Shown one piece after another: positions 15,884 through 21,674 of a stretch of DNA of 24,015 nucleotides (the stretch's first letter is position 1; each line of letters starts with the position of its first letter). The notes under the pieces are model-generated. The model worked only from the letters and a program-made list of their open reading frames with translations. It had not been told where the DNA came from and did not search any database. This DNA is from a virus, in the IMG/VR virus record IMGVR_UViG_3300005253_000644, positions 1 to 24,015 of that record; one strand, given 5' to 3'. The position numbers and the translations under genes are program-made.

Positions 15884-16186
15884 ATGCAAAACCAACCAAC
15901 TAAACTTACAACCTCGCCACCAGACACAAGGGAGTCAGCACTTATTAGGTTAGATATTGCATCCTTTCGCACGGAGATGGCTTCCTTTCGCATAACCATA
16001 GCTTCATTTCGGGATAAGATTGCTCACATCTCAGAACAGATTTTCCACCTCACGCGAATGATACAAGACCTCGCCCCAGGTAATCCCATCTCTTATAGGG
16101 CTAAGGATATTAAGGCAAGATTACTAAGAGATAAAGATGATAAACGTAATAAGGGTAGGAGTAAGGGTAATGGAATACACAGATAA
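15884..16186 (+). CDS. Small coiled-coil protein with ASFR heptad repeats
   Basis: 100 residues from the ATG at 15884; AAAGGGG lies about a dozen bases upstream. An in-frame extension to 15701 is Pro/Asn-rich and lacks a ribosome site, so I excluded it. Residues 25-53 are a run of heptads: IASFRTE, MASFRIT, IASFRDK, IAHISEQ, I, with hydrophobics at a and d positions. This predicts a short coiled coil. The underlying DNA is a 21-base tandem repeat (15956-16018). The C-terminal 30 residues are very basic (LLRDKDDKRNKGRSKGNG), suggesting nucleic-acid contact. It overlaps the next gene by 17 bases. Function is unknown. Confidence 0.65.
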   Translation: MQNQPTKLTTSPPDTRESALIRLDIASFRTEMASFRITIASFRDKIAHISEQIFHLTRMIQDLAPGNPISYRAKDIKARLLRDKDDKRNKGRSKGNGIHR

Positions 16187-16346
16187 GTTGATACAAGAAT
16201 TTATAGGTAAGATTGATGAGCTCAAGCTCCAACTGGCTCAGCTCAGGGCAGAACTTAGGGCTTCTACACGACTGTGTGTTGAATTGGATGCAGAGGTTAC
16301 TCGACTTGAACAATTGATATTTGCGTGTGATATGGAAGGGAGGTGA
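16170..16346 (+). CDS. Small coiled-coil protein, unknown
   Basis: 58 residues from the ATG at 16170, where GTAGGAGTAAGGGT gives a ribosome site; the longer frame from 16137 has none. Residues 6-47 form one continuous amphipathic helix with Leu and Ile in heptad spacing (FIGKIDELKLQLAQLRAEL, then LDAEVTRLEQLIF). It follows another coiled-coil gene and overlaps it, so a hetero-oligomer is possible. No family is recognised. Confidence 0.62.
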   Translation: MEYTDKLIQEFIGKIDELKLQLAQLRAELRASTRLCVELDAEVTRLEQLIFACDMEGR

Positions 16347-16351
16347 TTTAA

Positions 16352-16468
16352 ATGGTATGTGATATCTGTAGACATAGATTTACTTGTGAGGGAGCAAAAG
16401 AAAGAATTCAAGACAGAGAAAAGTTATTAGCTACAGGAGAGCCCCCTTGTAATGATAAGGAAGAATAA
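16352..16468 (+). CDS. Mini cysteine-containing protein (38 residues)
   Basis: ATG at 16352 follows GGGAGGTGATTTAA, an excellent ribosome site, and the frame closes at TAA after 38 codons. Four cysteines sit at 3, 6, 12 and 31 (CDICRHRFTC and PPC), which could bind one zinc ion. The rest is a charged helix (EGAKERIQDREKLLATG). Its N-terminus resembles that of the 117-residue protein encoded at 17286, which also opens with spaced cysteines. Function is unknown. Confidence 0.6.
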   Translation: MVCDICRHRFTCEGAKERIQDREKLLATGEPPCNDKEE

Positions 16469-16485
16469 AAGAGAGGTGAATTCAA

Positions 16486-16626
16486 ATGGAACAAGCAAAT
16501 GCAATTTTAAAGGATAGCACCGTTGGCGAACTCAATGATTGGCTCAAGGACCAAACGGTTAGGGATTTAAAGATGTTAGAGCATCTACTCTCTAAGGAAC
16601 TTATGAGGAGGGTAGAACCCATCTAA
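16486..16626 (+). CDS. Small helical protein (46 residues)
   Basis: ATG at 16486 follows AGAGAGGTGAATTCAA. The 46-residue product (NAILKDSTVGELNDWLKDQT, then RDLKMLEHLLSKELMRRVEPI) is predicted to be two amphipathic helices with no cysteines. The gene is co-directional, with an 17-base gap from the previous one, and palindrome copy C follows its stop. It resembles the many small phage proteins that act by binding host factors, but no specific role can be assigned. Confidence 0.58.
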   Translation: MEQANAILKDSTVGELNDWLKDQTVRDLKMLEHLLSKELMRRVEPI

Positions 16627-16648
16627 CACCTATGTGTGCAAGCTTGGC

Positions 16649-16671
16649 GTATGTTTAATAATTAAACTTAT
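16649..16671. repeat. Dispersed AT-rich palindrome, copy C
   Basis: Core GTTTAATAATTAAAC (16653-16667), flanks GTAT and TTAT. It sits between the stop at 16626 and the start at 16703, about 30 bases before that start. Its less symmetrical flanks are oriented opposite to copies A and D relative to transcription. Confidence 0.78.
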
Positions 16672-16702
16672 GAATTGCTCCACCAAAAACAAGTGAGGAC
16701 CA

Positions 16703-16921
16703 ATGCCAACAACAATGCCAACAAGTATAAAAGAAAGGTGTCCAGTTTGTCAAAGGGCTTGGGCATCAGCACTCACGCCTGATGAATGGGATGAAGCCAT
16801 CATATCAATGGAGTATTATATCCACTACAGTGCAAAGCTCAATGTAAGGGAAGAATCGATATACAAGGACATAATTAGTAAACTGATGCTGTTAAGAGAA
16901 AGTGAGGTCACACGTGACTGA
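16703..16921 (+). CDS. Small protein with one CxxC, unknown
   Basis: 72 residues; GTGAGGA precedes the ATG. After a short lead (MPTTMPTSIKER) comes CPVCQRAWASALTPDEWDEAI, half a zinc knuckle, followed by a helical region rich in Ile, Leu and Glu. With only two cysteines it would need a partner or dimer to bind metal. It is downstream of palindrome copy C and overlaps the next start in GTGACTGA. Function is unknown. Confidence 0.62.
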   Translation: MPTTMPTSIKERCPVCQRAWASALTPDEWDEAIISMEYYIHYSAKLNVREESIYKDIISKLMLLRESEVTRD

Positions 16922-17168
16922 GTCAACAAAGGAACGGGCAAATTGTAAATACCTATTCTGCACCCACTGCAATGAGTGGCCAGACGACATTGTTGACACC
17001 AACGAAACCTACACAGATAGGAAGTGGAACGGCAACTGCTACGACTTTATAAGTGAGGATACAAATGTAGCTCAATCAGAGTGTGGTGAGTGCAACAACA
17101 TACTCATAAATAAAGACGAACCCACACCTGACTCAAACAATGGGGAGGACACTGATGCCAAAGGATAA
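16914..17168 (+). CDS. Cysteine-rich putative zinc-binding protein
   Basis: 84 residues from the GTG at 16914, preferred over the in-frame GTG at 16902 because GAGGT lies just upstream of it. Cysteines occur as C-x4-C-x2-C (CKYLFCTHC), one at NGNCYDF, and a C-x2-C (CGEC), enough for one or two zinc sites. The tail is acidic and disordered (DEPTPDSNNGEDTDAKG). It overlaps both neighbours, so it is translated as part of a tight small-gene operon. Function is unknown. Confidence 0.6.
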   Translation: MTESTKERANCKYLFCTHCNEWPDDIVDTNETYTDRKWNGNCYDFISEDTNVAQSECGECNNILINKDEPTPDSNNGEDTDAKG

Positions 17169-17289
17169 ATATGTAGTTGAGTTGATTGTTGAAACAGATG
17201 ACTCAGGGCTCACCCACGTATCCATTGGGAGGGTTAGGGAGTATACGGATAGGGTTCTTTTGGAACCAGATACGGAGGAGGAAGAATGA
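17155..17289 (+). CDS. Small beta-strand protein (44 residues)
   Basis: ATG at 17155 follows GGGGAGGACACTG, and the frame ends in TGA at 17287-17289, overlapping the next ATG. The product (KYVVELIVETDDSGLTHVSI, then GRVREYTDRVLLEPDTEEEE) looks like a short beta sheet with an acidic tail. The strong ribosome site and the overlaps on both sides support it as a real gene. No family is recognised. Confidence 0.58.
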   Translation: MPKDKYVVELIVETDDSGLTHVSIGRVREYTDRVLLEPDTEEEE

Positions 17290-17639
17290 CACCTTGCAAC
17301 TATGATAAATCATTCGCTTGCTTCCGAACTGGTTGTTCCTTCGAATCCATCACCAATTGTTTGAAGGAGGCCCTTGCGTCTACGCAGAGGGACTTGGCTC
17401 TCTTGCAAATGGACCACACCAAACGAAAAACAGCTCACTCGGAGAAATGGAGAAGAAGTTGCACATATTATAGGAATAGATGTAGGGAACTTGAGGCGAA
17501 ATTGGGTATTAATGGAAAGGGGGTTAGGGATGAGGGGATTGAGGGACAAGTTCATAGTGCTGAAGGCAAAGGGCCCGAAGGACAAGACAGTGATAGTGGG
17601 GGAAACGATTCACCAGGATATGGCAATCAGCAAGGCTGA
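17286..17639 (+). CDS. Cysteine-bearing helical protein with low-complexity tail
   Basis: 117 residues; ACGGAGGAGG precedes the ATG, which overlaps the previous stop. Cysteines at 4, 12, 17 and 25 could form a metal site. A helix follows (LKEALASTQRDLALLQMDHT), then a second region with CTYYRNRCRELEAKLG. From about residue 77 the sequence becomes a Gly/Asp/Ser-rich string (EGKGPEGQDSDSGGNDSPG) that is out of frame with the better-looking product of the overlapping gene at 17530. The tail may therefore be a by-product of that overlap, or a frameshift may join the two frames near 17520-17530. Confidence 0.6.
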   Translation: MTPCNYDKSFACFRTGCSFESITNCLKEALASTQRDLALLQMDHTKRKTAHSEKWRRSCTYYRNRCRELEAKLGINGKGVRDEGIEGQVHSAEGKGPEGQDSDSGGNDSPGYGNQQG

Positions 17640-17931
17640 CGCCACCTATGAATTGGAAAAGGTTGATAGGGTTATAGTTGTGGAAGTTGACTTCAATAAG
17701 ACGTTCAACGATTCTGTATTTAACATAATATATAAGAGGGAAAGAACCTGCAAGCACACCGAGGCACTCCAATGGACATACTCACCCTCATTTAATACAA
17801 TAGATGCAATGTGTCCCACTTGTGGGCTCATATTTCACACTCGGCCAGCAACCCACACCGACCCCATACAACCAGCACCCAAACAATCAATCCAACCAAA
17901 TGTTGACACAATTCAAGTAAAGGTGGTTTAA
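17530..17931 (+). CDS. Beta-rich protein with zinc-knuckle-like C-terminus
   Basis: 133 residues from the ATG at 17530, chosen because AGGGGG lies about seven bases upstream. Frames before it are basic, low-quality translation. Strands LRDKFIVLKAKGPKDKTVIV and RVIVVEVDFNKTFNDSVFNI are clear. The C-terminal part holds RTCKHTEALQW and MCPTCGLIFHTRP, giving C-x-H and C-x2-C ligands for a zinc ribbon. The tail is Pro/Gln/Thr-rich. It overlaps the previous gene by 110 bases, unusually long for this genome. Function is unknown. Confidence 0.58.
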   Translation: MRGLRDKFIVLKAKGPKDKTVIVGETIHQDMAISKADATYELEKVDRVIVVEVDFNKTFNDSVFNIIYKRERTCKHTEALQWTYSPSFNTIDAMCPTCGLIFHTRPATHTDPIQPAPKQSIQPNVDTIQVKVV

Positions 17932-17933
17932 AT

Positions 17934-18323
17934 ATGAAGCGAAATATGACAAAACAGGAAAAGCTTATATACTTAGCAGGCATTATAGATGGTGAGGGCT
18001 ATGTATCTATTCTAAAGAAATGTGATAGGGAAAGCCCTCGGTATCAATCATACGTTGCCGTATCTAATACACATCACGAGTTGATTAGATGGATTAACGA
18101 GGAATTTGGTGGCAGTGTCCACCATCAGCCCATCGAACAGCACAGAAAACCAGTAATGATGTGGACAATTTGTGCAAACCAAGCAGACGGTCTAATAAAA
18201 AAGGTTTATCCATACCTATTGGTCAAGCGAAAACAGGCGCAAACACTTTTCTTTTTTGAGTCGTTGAAAGATCGTGAAGGAGGAGAAAAGTTTTGGTTTG
18301 AAATGAAGGAGTTGCATAGATGA
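17934..18323 (+). CDS. LAGLIDADG-type homing endonuclease, single motif
   Basis: 129 residues; AAAGGTGG precedes the ATG. YLAGIIDGEGYVSI (13-26) is the LAGLIDADG helix with the catalytic acidic residue, followed by the strand-turn-strand pattern SYVAVSNTHHELIRWINEEFGG that contacts DNA. With one motif it would act as a homodimer cutting a near-palindromic site. It stands free, neither in an intron nor fused to another protein, and starts three bases after the preceding stop. It shares an ATGA overlap with the next gene, so it is well integrated into the operon. The likely role is its own spread into related genomes. Confidence 0.85.
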   Translation: MKRNMTKQEKLIYLAGIIDGEGYVSILKKCDRESPRYQSYVAVSNTHHELIRWINEEFGGSVHHQPIEQHRKPVMMWTICANQADGLIKKVYPYLLVKRKQAQTLFFFESLKDREGGEKFWFEMKELHR

Positions 18324-18706
18324 AAAAGGGTGATATAGTAGGAAAAACAACTGAAGATGGGGATAATCTGAAAGCACGAGTGAATTGGATTATGGAAAAA
18401 GAGGCTGCAATCACCTATCTTTCTCCAGAGAGTTGGGTAGGAGGGCATGCAATAGTGCCCACCAATGATTGGACCGTTCTAATTGAAGCCGCACCTTCCT
18501 ACCAATCAACCGTTGCTTCCATGACAGACGACCAACTGCAGTCAGCTATTGCAGGCCTGAGGGACCAACGGAAGGGCGTGTCCATGCCCCATAGGGGTTC
18601 GGGCAAAAAGAGGGCGCTGGTTAAAAGTGACCCAATTGCAGACGCACTCGCCAACATGACACCAGAGAAGAGGGAAGCACTCAAAAAGAAGTTGGGGATT
18701 GTTTGA
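18320..18706 (+). CDS. Unknown protein with helical basic C-terminus
   Basis: 128 residues starting in the ATGA overlap with the endonuclease stop, with GAAGGAG eight bases upstream. Residues 1-55 form a small beta domain (KKGDIVGKTTEDGDNLKARV, then AITYLSPESWVGGHAIVP). Residues 66-128 are helical with basic patches (RGSGKKRALVKSDPIADAL, then MTPEKREALKKKLGIV). The final segment resembles the C-terminus of the 14868 product in being a short Leu/Lys helix. No cysteines or membrane segments. Function is unknown. Confidence 0.7.
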   Translation: MKKGDIVGKTTEDGDNLKARVNWIMEKEAAITYLSPESWVGGHAIVPTNDWTVLIEAAPSYQSTVASMTDDQLQSAIAGLRDQRKGVSMPHRGSGKKRALVKSDPIADALANMTPEKREALKKKLGIV

Positions 18707-18710
18707 CAGA

Positions 18711-18845
18711 AAAGCTTTAGCTTTTCACCGAACTCACAGTCACCGAACTAAGGGGATTTAGGTATGTAGCTTTTCACCGAACACATAGTTGCCGAACACA
18801 TAGTCACCCAAACCTTTCTCGGGCTTTTTCCCACGAACACATAGG
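18711..18845 (+). repeat. Cluster of CCGAAC repeats, iteron-like
   Basis: CCGAAC occurs at 18728, 18743, 18777 and 18792, with degenerate copies ACCCAAAC near 18806 and CACGAAC near 18832. Three intervals are exactly 15 bases. Longer shared words are TAGCTTTTCACCGAAC (twice) and CGAACACATAG (three times). A GAAAAGC/GCTTTTC hairpin (18709-18726) leads the cluster. The block fills the whole gap between two genes and ends at the next ribosome site. Ordered short repeats of this sort bind replication initiators or repressors. Confidence 0.72.
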
Positions 18846-18852
18846 AGGAATA

Positions 18853-19245
18853 ATGATGAAAGAGAATAAAAGTTTCAGAATATGCTGGGGTCAGGGGTTT
18901 CATGTCACCTTTCCAAATCATGTTGTGTTGTCTACACAATTTGGAGCAGGTAATTATGGGGACCATTATGATGCTGCTATTGGGCGATTTCCAAAGTGCT
19001 GCAGCGATGGGGGGTATTCCATAATTGATGATTGTCAAGCTGACAAGGTGGAAATAGGAATATGGCTTGATGATGTTAAAGTTGAAGTGGAATTCTTTGG
19101 TAAGAAAAGCGAACAAAACAAATGGATTACTAAGGAAATGTATAAGGAAGTTTTTCCAGCCGAAGAACCTGATGATGTTATGGGTTATGTAGAGATTGAT
19201 AATTGGCTTAAAGTATTTAATTGGTGTCAGAATTATAAAGGTTAA
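18853..19245 (+). CDS. Unknown protein downstream of the repeat cluster
   Basis: 130 residues; AGGAGG lies four bases before the first ATG and seven before a second ATG at 18856, either of which could start. The N-terminal half is glycine/aromatic-rich (CWGQGFHVTFPNHVVLSTQF, then DHYDAAIGRFPKCC). The middle alternates strands (VEIGIWLDDVKVEVEFFG) and the C-terminus is helical (IDNWLKVFNWCQNYKG). Five cysteines, two adjacent, but no standard metal motif. It is followed by the candidate structured RNA. No family is recognised. Confidence 0.68.
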   Translation: MMKENKSFRICWGQGFHVTFPNHVVLSTQFGAGNYGDHYDAAIGRFPKCCSDGGYSIIDDCQADKVEIGIWLDDVKVEVEFFGKKSEQNKWITKEMYKEVFPAEEPDDVMGYVEIDNWLKVFNWCQNYKG

Positions 19246-19255
19246 ATATTTATAA

Positions 19256-19411
19256 ACTTGGTAGGTGGCGTTCAATGAAAACGCTGATAATGTCGGTAAA
19301 GATGTGTAAGGGCGACATAGTATAAGGCAAGTAATTGTGAGTGTTCCACTTCGATGAAAGCACGGCTCCCATAAGCACACTAAAGTAGGCGGAAGTCCTG
19401 CCCTACCAAGT
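19256..19411 (+). ncRNA. Candidate structured RNA closed by a ten-base stem
   Basis: ACTTGGTAGG (19256-19265) and CCTACCAAGT (19402-19411) are perfect complements 156 bases end to end. Inside are GCGTT/AACGC (19268-19272 with 19280-19284), ATGTCG/CGACAT (19290-19295 with 19313-19318) and AGTGT/ACACT (19340-19344 with 19377-19381). GTAGG at 19385-19389 can compete for the same CCTAC as the closing stem, so two folds are possible. The segment lies between genes, has no reading frame with a ribosome site, and ends 12 bases before the next ribosome site. I cannot match it to a known family. Confidence 0.62.
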
Positions 19412-19435
19412 CTATTATTAAACAGAGGGGGAAAA

Positions 19436-19786
19436 ATGAGTAAATATACAAAAGGACCGTGGAAAGTAGCAAATGAACATGACGGAGTACACGCTGGAAC
19501 ACATACGAGAATATATAACGATGATGGAATGTTTATTGCTAAAACAACTGTTCAAGACGGTAGAGGAAGAATGGAACGTAAACGAGTAGAAGCCAATGCC
19601 CAACTAATATCAGCTGCACCAGAGTTGTTGGAGGCGTGTAAAACTATGCTTGTTGCCACTGATTTTAATGCTCCTTTGCCAAAAGGACACTCAGGACAGG
19701 AAGCATATTTAAATGTAGTAGCCAAGCCCAGAGTTGAACAAGCCATAGCCAAAGCTGAAGGACTAAGTGAAAAGAGGGAAGGATGA
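19436..19786 (+). CDS. Small conserved-type phage protein, unknown
   Basis: 116 residues with GAGGGGG before the ATG. The body has MSKYTKGPWKVANEHDG and the ending ANAQLISAAPELLEACKTML, a pattern I recognise from short proteins widespread in phage early regions, where WK followed by ANAxLIAAAPELLEAL is a hallmark. The role of that family is unknown. It follows the candidate RNA by 24 bases, so the RNA could lie in its leader and affect its translation. It overlaps the next gene in an ATGA junction. Confidence 0.75.
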   Translation: MSKYTKGPWKVANEHDGVHAGTHTRIYNDDGMFIAKTTVQDGRGRMERKRVEANAQLISAAPELLEACKTMLVATDFNAPLPKGHSGQEAYLNVVAKPRVEQAIAKAEGLSEKREG

Positions 19787-20058
19787 AGAAGCCAGAAATA
19801 AAATATTGGACAGGAGAATGCGGGGGGCTTGAGAAATCAAGCGTTACCCGTAATAAAGCAATAGAAGAATATGAGGAGTATCATAACTATGTGTTGAGTA
19901 AGTTACCGACAGAAGAAGACTTAATGTGCATTATTACAAACAGCGAAATGTATGATACCATACAGAACAGGGAAACTTTAACTGTTGGTAGTAGTGTTGG
20001 TATGATAAATTTAGCCAAAGCTATCTATAAAAGACAGCAGAGCATTAAGGAGGAATAA
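19783..20058 (+). CDS. Small helical protein, unknown
   Basis: 91 residues; starts in an ATGA overlap with the previous gene, with GAGGGAAGG upstream. It is largely helical and acidic (NKAIEEYEEYHNYVLSKLPT, then GMINLAKAIYKRQQSIKEE), with two cysteines and no motif I recognise. Coupling to its neighbours supports it as a real gene. Function is unknown. Confidence 0.65.
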   Translation: MKKPEIKYWTGECGGLEKSSVTRNKAIEEYEEYHNYVLSKLPTEEDLMCIITNSEMYDTIQNRETLTVGSSVGMINLAKAIYKRQQSIKEE

Positions 20059-20060
20059 GT

Positions 20061-20357
20061 ATGGAAAGGGTAAAGTCAATGATGTATTCCACAGATAAGG
20101 ATTCAAAGTTTGCAAAGGACTCAACATATAAGATGAAAATCATGGGGTGTAGGAGGGTTATGAACTCGGATATGTTTGTGTCCGTTACCAAAGAGGGAAA
20201 TCATGTTGAAGTCACGGGTTTCACCTCAGGTGTTGGGGGGAGTGCACTCATGCTTCTTGCATTGATTAAACAGTTTAAAACCATAGCTGATGACTCGCCC
20301 ACTGCTGATACACTGATAGCACTGGGCGCACTTAAGACAGCACTGGGGAACTTATGA
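20061..20357 (+). CDS. Small protein with a Gly/Ala-rich helix, unknown
   Basis: 98 residues; AAGGAGG precedes the ATG. Residues 1-55 are a beta-prone domain (STYKMKIMGCRRVMNSDMFV). Residues 56-98 hold a hydrophobic Ser/Gly/Leu stretch (SGVGGSALMLLALIKQF) that could be a buried helix or a weak membrane segment, then a second helix. Its stop overlaps the radical SAM start as ATGA. Function is unknown. Confidence 0.65.
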   Translation: MERVKSMMYSTDKDSKFAKDSTYKMKIMGCRRVMNSDMFVSVTKEGNHVEVTGFTSGVGGSALMLLALIKQFKTIADDSPTADTLIALGALKTALGNL

Positions 20358-21427
20358 AGAAAGGACACTACTTATTTGATGGTAATAAGCTTCTATGGCA
20401 TATGGATAGGGTCCACGAACACTACAGGGGTAAGAAGAGAATTTATCCCCTCCATATAGATATAGGCGCCACTAAGGTCTGTAATGCCAAATGCACATAT
20501 TGTTACGGGCTTTTCCAGAAGATGACGGGCGAAATCATACCAGCTGACGTATTGGTTCAATTATTTAAGGATGCCCCAGACCTCGGCATCCGTTCCCTCA
20601 CACTCACGGGCGATGGGGAACCCACGCTTAATCCTGCCGTCTACCAAGCCATATATGAGGGTCACGCAAGGGGACTTGACATAGGGTTTGCAACCAACGG
20701 CATCTCACTCAATAAGGCACGCATTACAACTCTACTTGAGTCCTGCACTTGGCTTCGCTTCAACCTATCTGCGGTTGACAAAGGATCATATAAAACCATA
20801 CACGGTGTTGATCGGTGGGAGCGAGTGCAGGACAACATCATCACCACCACAAAGTTGAAGAAGAAGATTGGGAGTAAGTGTACAATAGGGTTGCAAATGG
20901 TTCTTATACCTGACTGTTTGGACCAAGTTTTGCCCGAGTACAAATTCGCCATAGCCCATGGACTTGACTACTTTGTTATTAAACAGTTTAGTGACCCAGA
21001 TTGTAAAGAGATGAGTCAGTTTGACCTGAGTTGGTATAATAATGTGGAAACGGAAGTTATACTTAAAATGGCCGAATTTGCCTCAACAGAACAGACGAAG
21101 ATTATACCTAAGTGGAATACTATTGCCAGTAAGGGTAAGAGGCCATATGACCACTGTGTTGATTGCCCCCTAATCTTTCAAATCAGTGGCAATTCTAAGT
21201 GTTACCCATGCGGTTTCTTGTTTAACAATGAAGAATACTGTTACGGTGATTTAAAGAAAAATACCCTTAAGGAAATTTTGGATTCAGAACATTACTGGTC
21301 TATAATTAGAAAAATGAGGTATGAGTTTGATGTCCACACCCAATGTGTTGGGTGTTGCAGACACGATTCAACAAATGCATTTGTTTGGAACTATTTGCAT
21401 GCACCAACACATTTGAGTTTCATATAG
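20354..21427 (+). CDS. Radical SAM enzyme with SPASM-like C-terminal cluster domain
   Basis: 357 residues. CNAKCTYC (43-50) is the CxxxCxxC motif that holds the 4Fe-4S cluster binding S-adenosylmethionine. LTLTGDGEPTLNP (82-94) fits the GGE-type loop, and a TIM-barrel pattern follows. The C-terminal domain places cysteines at 268, 271, 283, 286, 296, 331, 334 and 335, and YGDLKKNTLKEILDSEHYW is typical of SPASM auxiliary-cluster domains. Such enzymes make radical modifications of peptides, sugars or other small molecules. Start overlaps the previous stop as ATGA with GGGGAA upstream. The substrate cannot be read from sequence. Nearby genes include an E1-alpha-like enzyme. Confidence 0.9.
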   Translation: MKKGHYLFDGNKLLWHMDRVHEHYRGKKRIYPLHIDIGATKVCNAKCTYCYGLFQKMTGEIIPADVLVQLFKDAPDLGIRSLTLTGDGEPTLNPAVYQAIYEGHARGLDIGFATNGISLNKARITTLLESCTWLRFNLSAVDKGSYKTIHGVDRWERVQDNIITTTKLKKKIGSKCTIGLQMVLIPDCLDQVLPEYKFAIAHGLDYFVIKQFSDPDCKEMSQFDLSWYNNVETEVILKMAEFASTEQTKIIPKWNTIASKGKRPYDHCVDCPLIFQISGNSKCYPCGFLFNNEEYCYGDLKKNTLKEILDSEHYWSIIRKMRYEFDVHTQCVGCCRHDSTNAFVWNYLHAPTHLSFI

Positions 21428-21433
21428 GCAGGT

Positions 21434-21456
21434 GTAAGTTTAATAATTAAACATAC
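21434..21456. repeat. Dispersed AT-rich palindrome, copy D
   Basis: Core GTTTAATAATTAAAC (21438-21452) with flanks GTAA and ATAC. It begins seven bases after the radical SAM stop and ends 14 bases before the ribbon-helix-helix start, overlapping that gene's probable leader and ribosome-site region. Confidence 0.8.
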
Positions 21457-21470
21457 GGAAAGGACAACCA

Positions 21471-21674
21471 ATGGCAAGGAAAAAGAAGTCAGAGGAACTT
21501 GTGTTCAGGATTGAAGTGGGCCTTACGGAGGAGTATATGTTGAAGCTCTTTCGCATCCATGACCACTATAAATGTAGTGCAATATTGGCAAATATAGTGC
21601 AGAATAGATTAGAGAAGGGGATAGATATTGGTAAGGAGGTGGATGGGGATGAAAAAAGCTTCTACAAAAGTTAA
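21471..21674 (+). CDS. Ribbon-helix-helix DNA-binding protein candidate
   Basis: 67 residues; AAAGGA precedes the ATG. A basic start (MARKKKSEE) leads into a strand LVFRIEVGL, a helix TEEYMLKLFRIHDHY, a turn at KCS and a second helix AILANIVQNRLEKG. That is the order and size of ribbon-helix-helix repressors, which bind palindromic DNA as dimers through the paired strands. The gene starts 14 bases after palindrome copy D, so autoregulation through that site is a natural inference. It overlaps the following gene by 26 bases. The family assignment is structural guesswork from pattern. Confidence 0.62.
   Translation: MARKKKSEELVFRIEVGLTEEYMLKLFRIHDHYKCSAILANIVQNRLEKGIDIGKEVDGDEKSFYKS

Noticed and set aside
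18703-18731. Perfect TTGACA at 18703 as a promoter
   Set aside because: No -10 element stands 16-18 bases downstream, and the hexamer overlaps the end of a gene.
18711-18845. CRISPR array
   Set aside because: Repeats are only 6-16 bases, spacing is 15-34 bases and irregular, and no cas genes are present.
18748-19380. 210-codon minus-strand frame
   Set aside because: It lies opposite the 18853 gene, the CCGAAC repeats and the candidate RNA, and has no ribosome site or recognisable domain.
19256-19411. Retron or IscB/TnpB guide RNA
   Set aside because: The flanking ten-base inverted repeat is suggestive of a retron, but no reverse transcriptase or RuvC/HNH effector is encoded nearby in the window.
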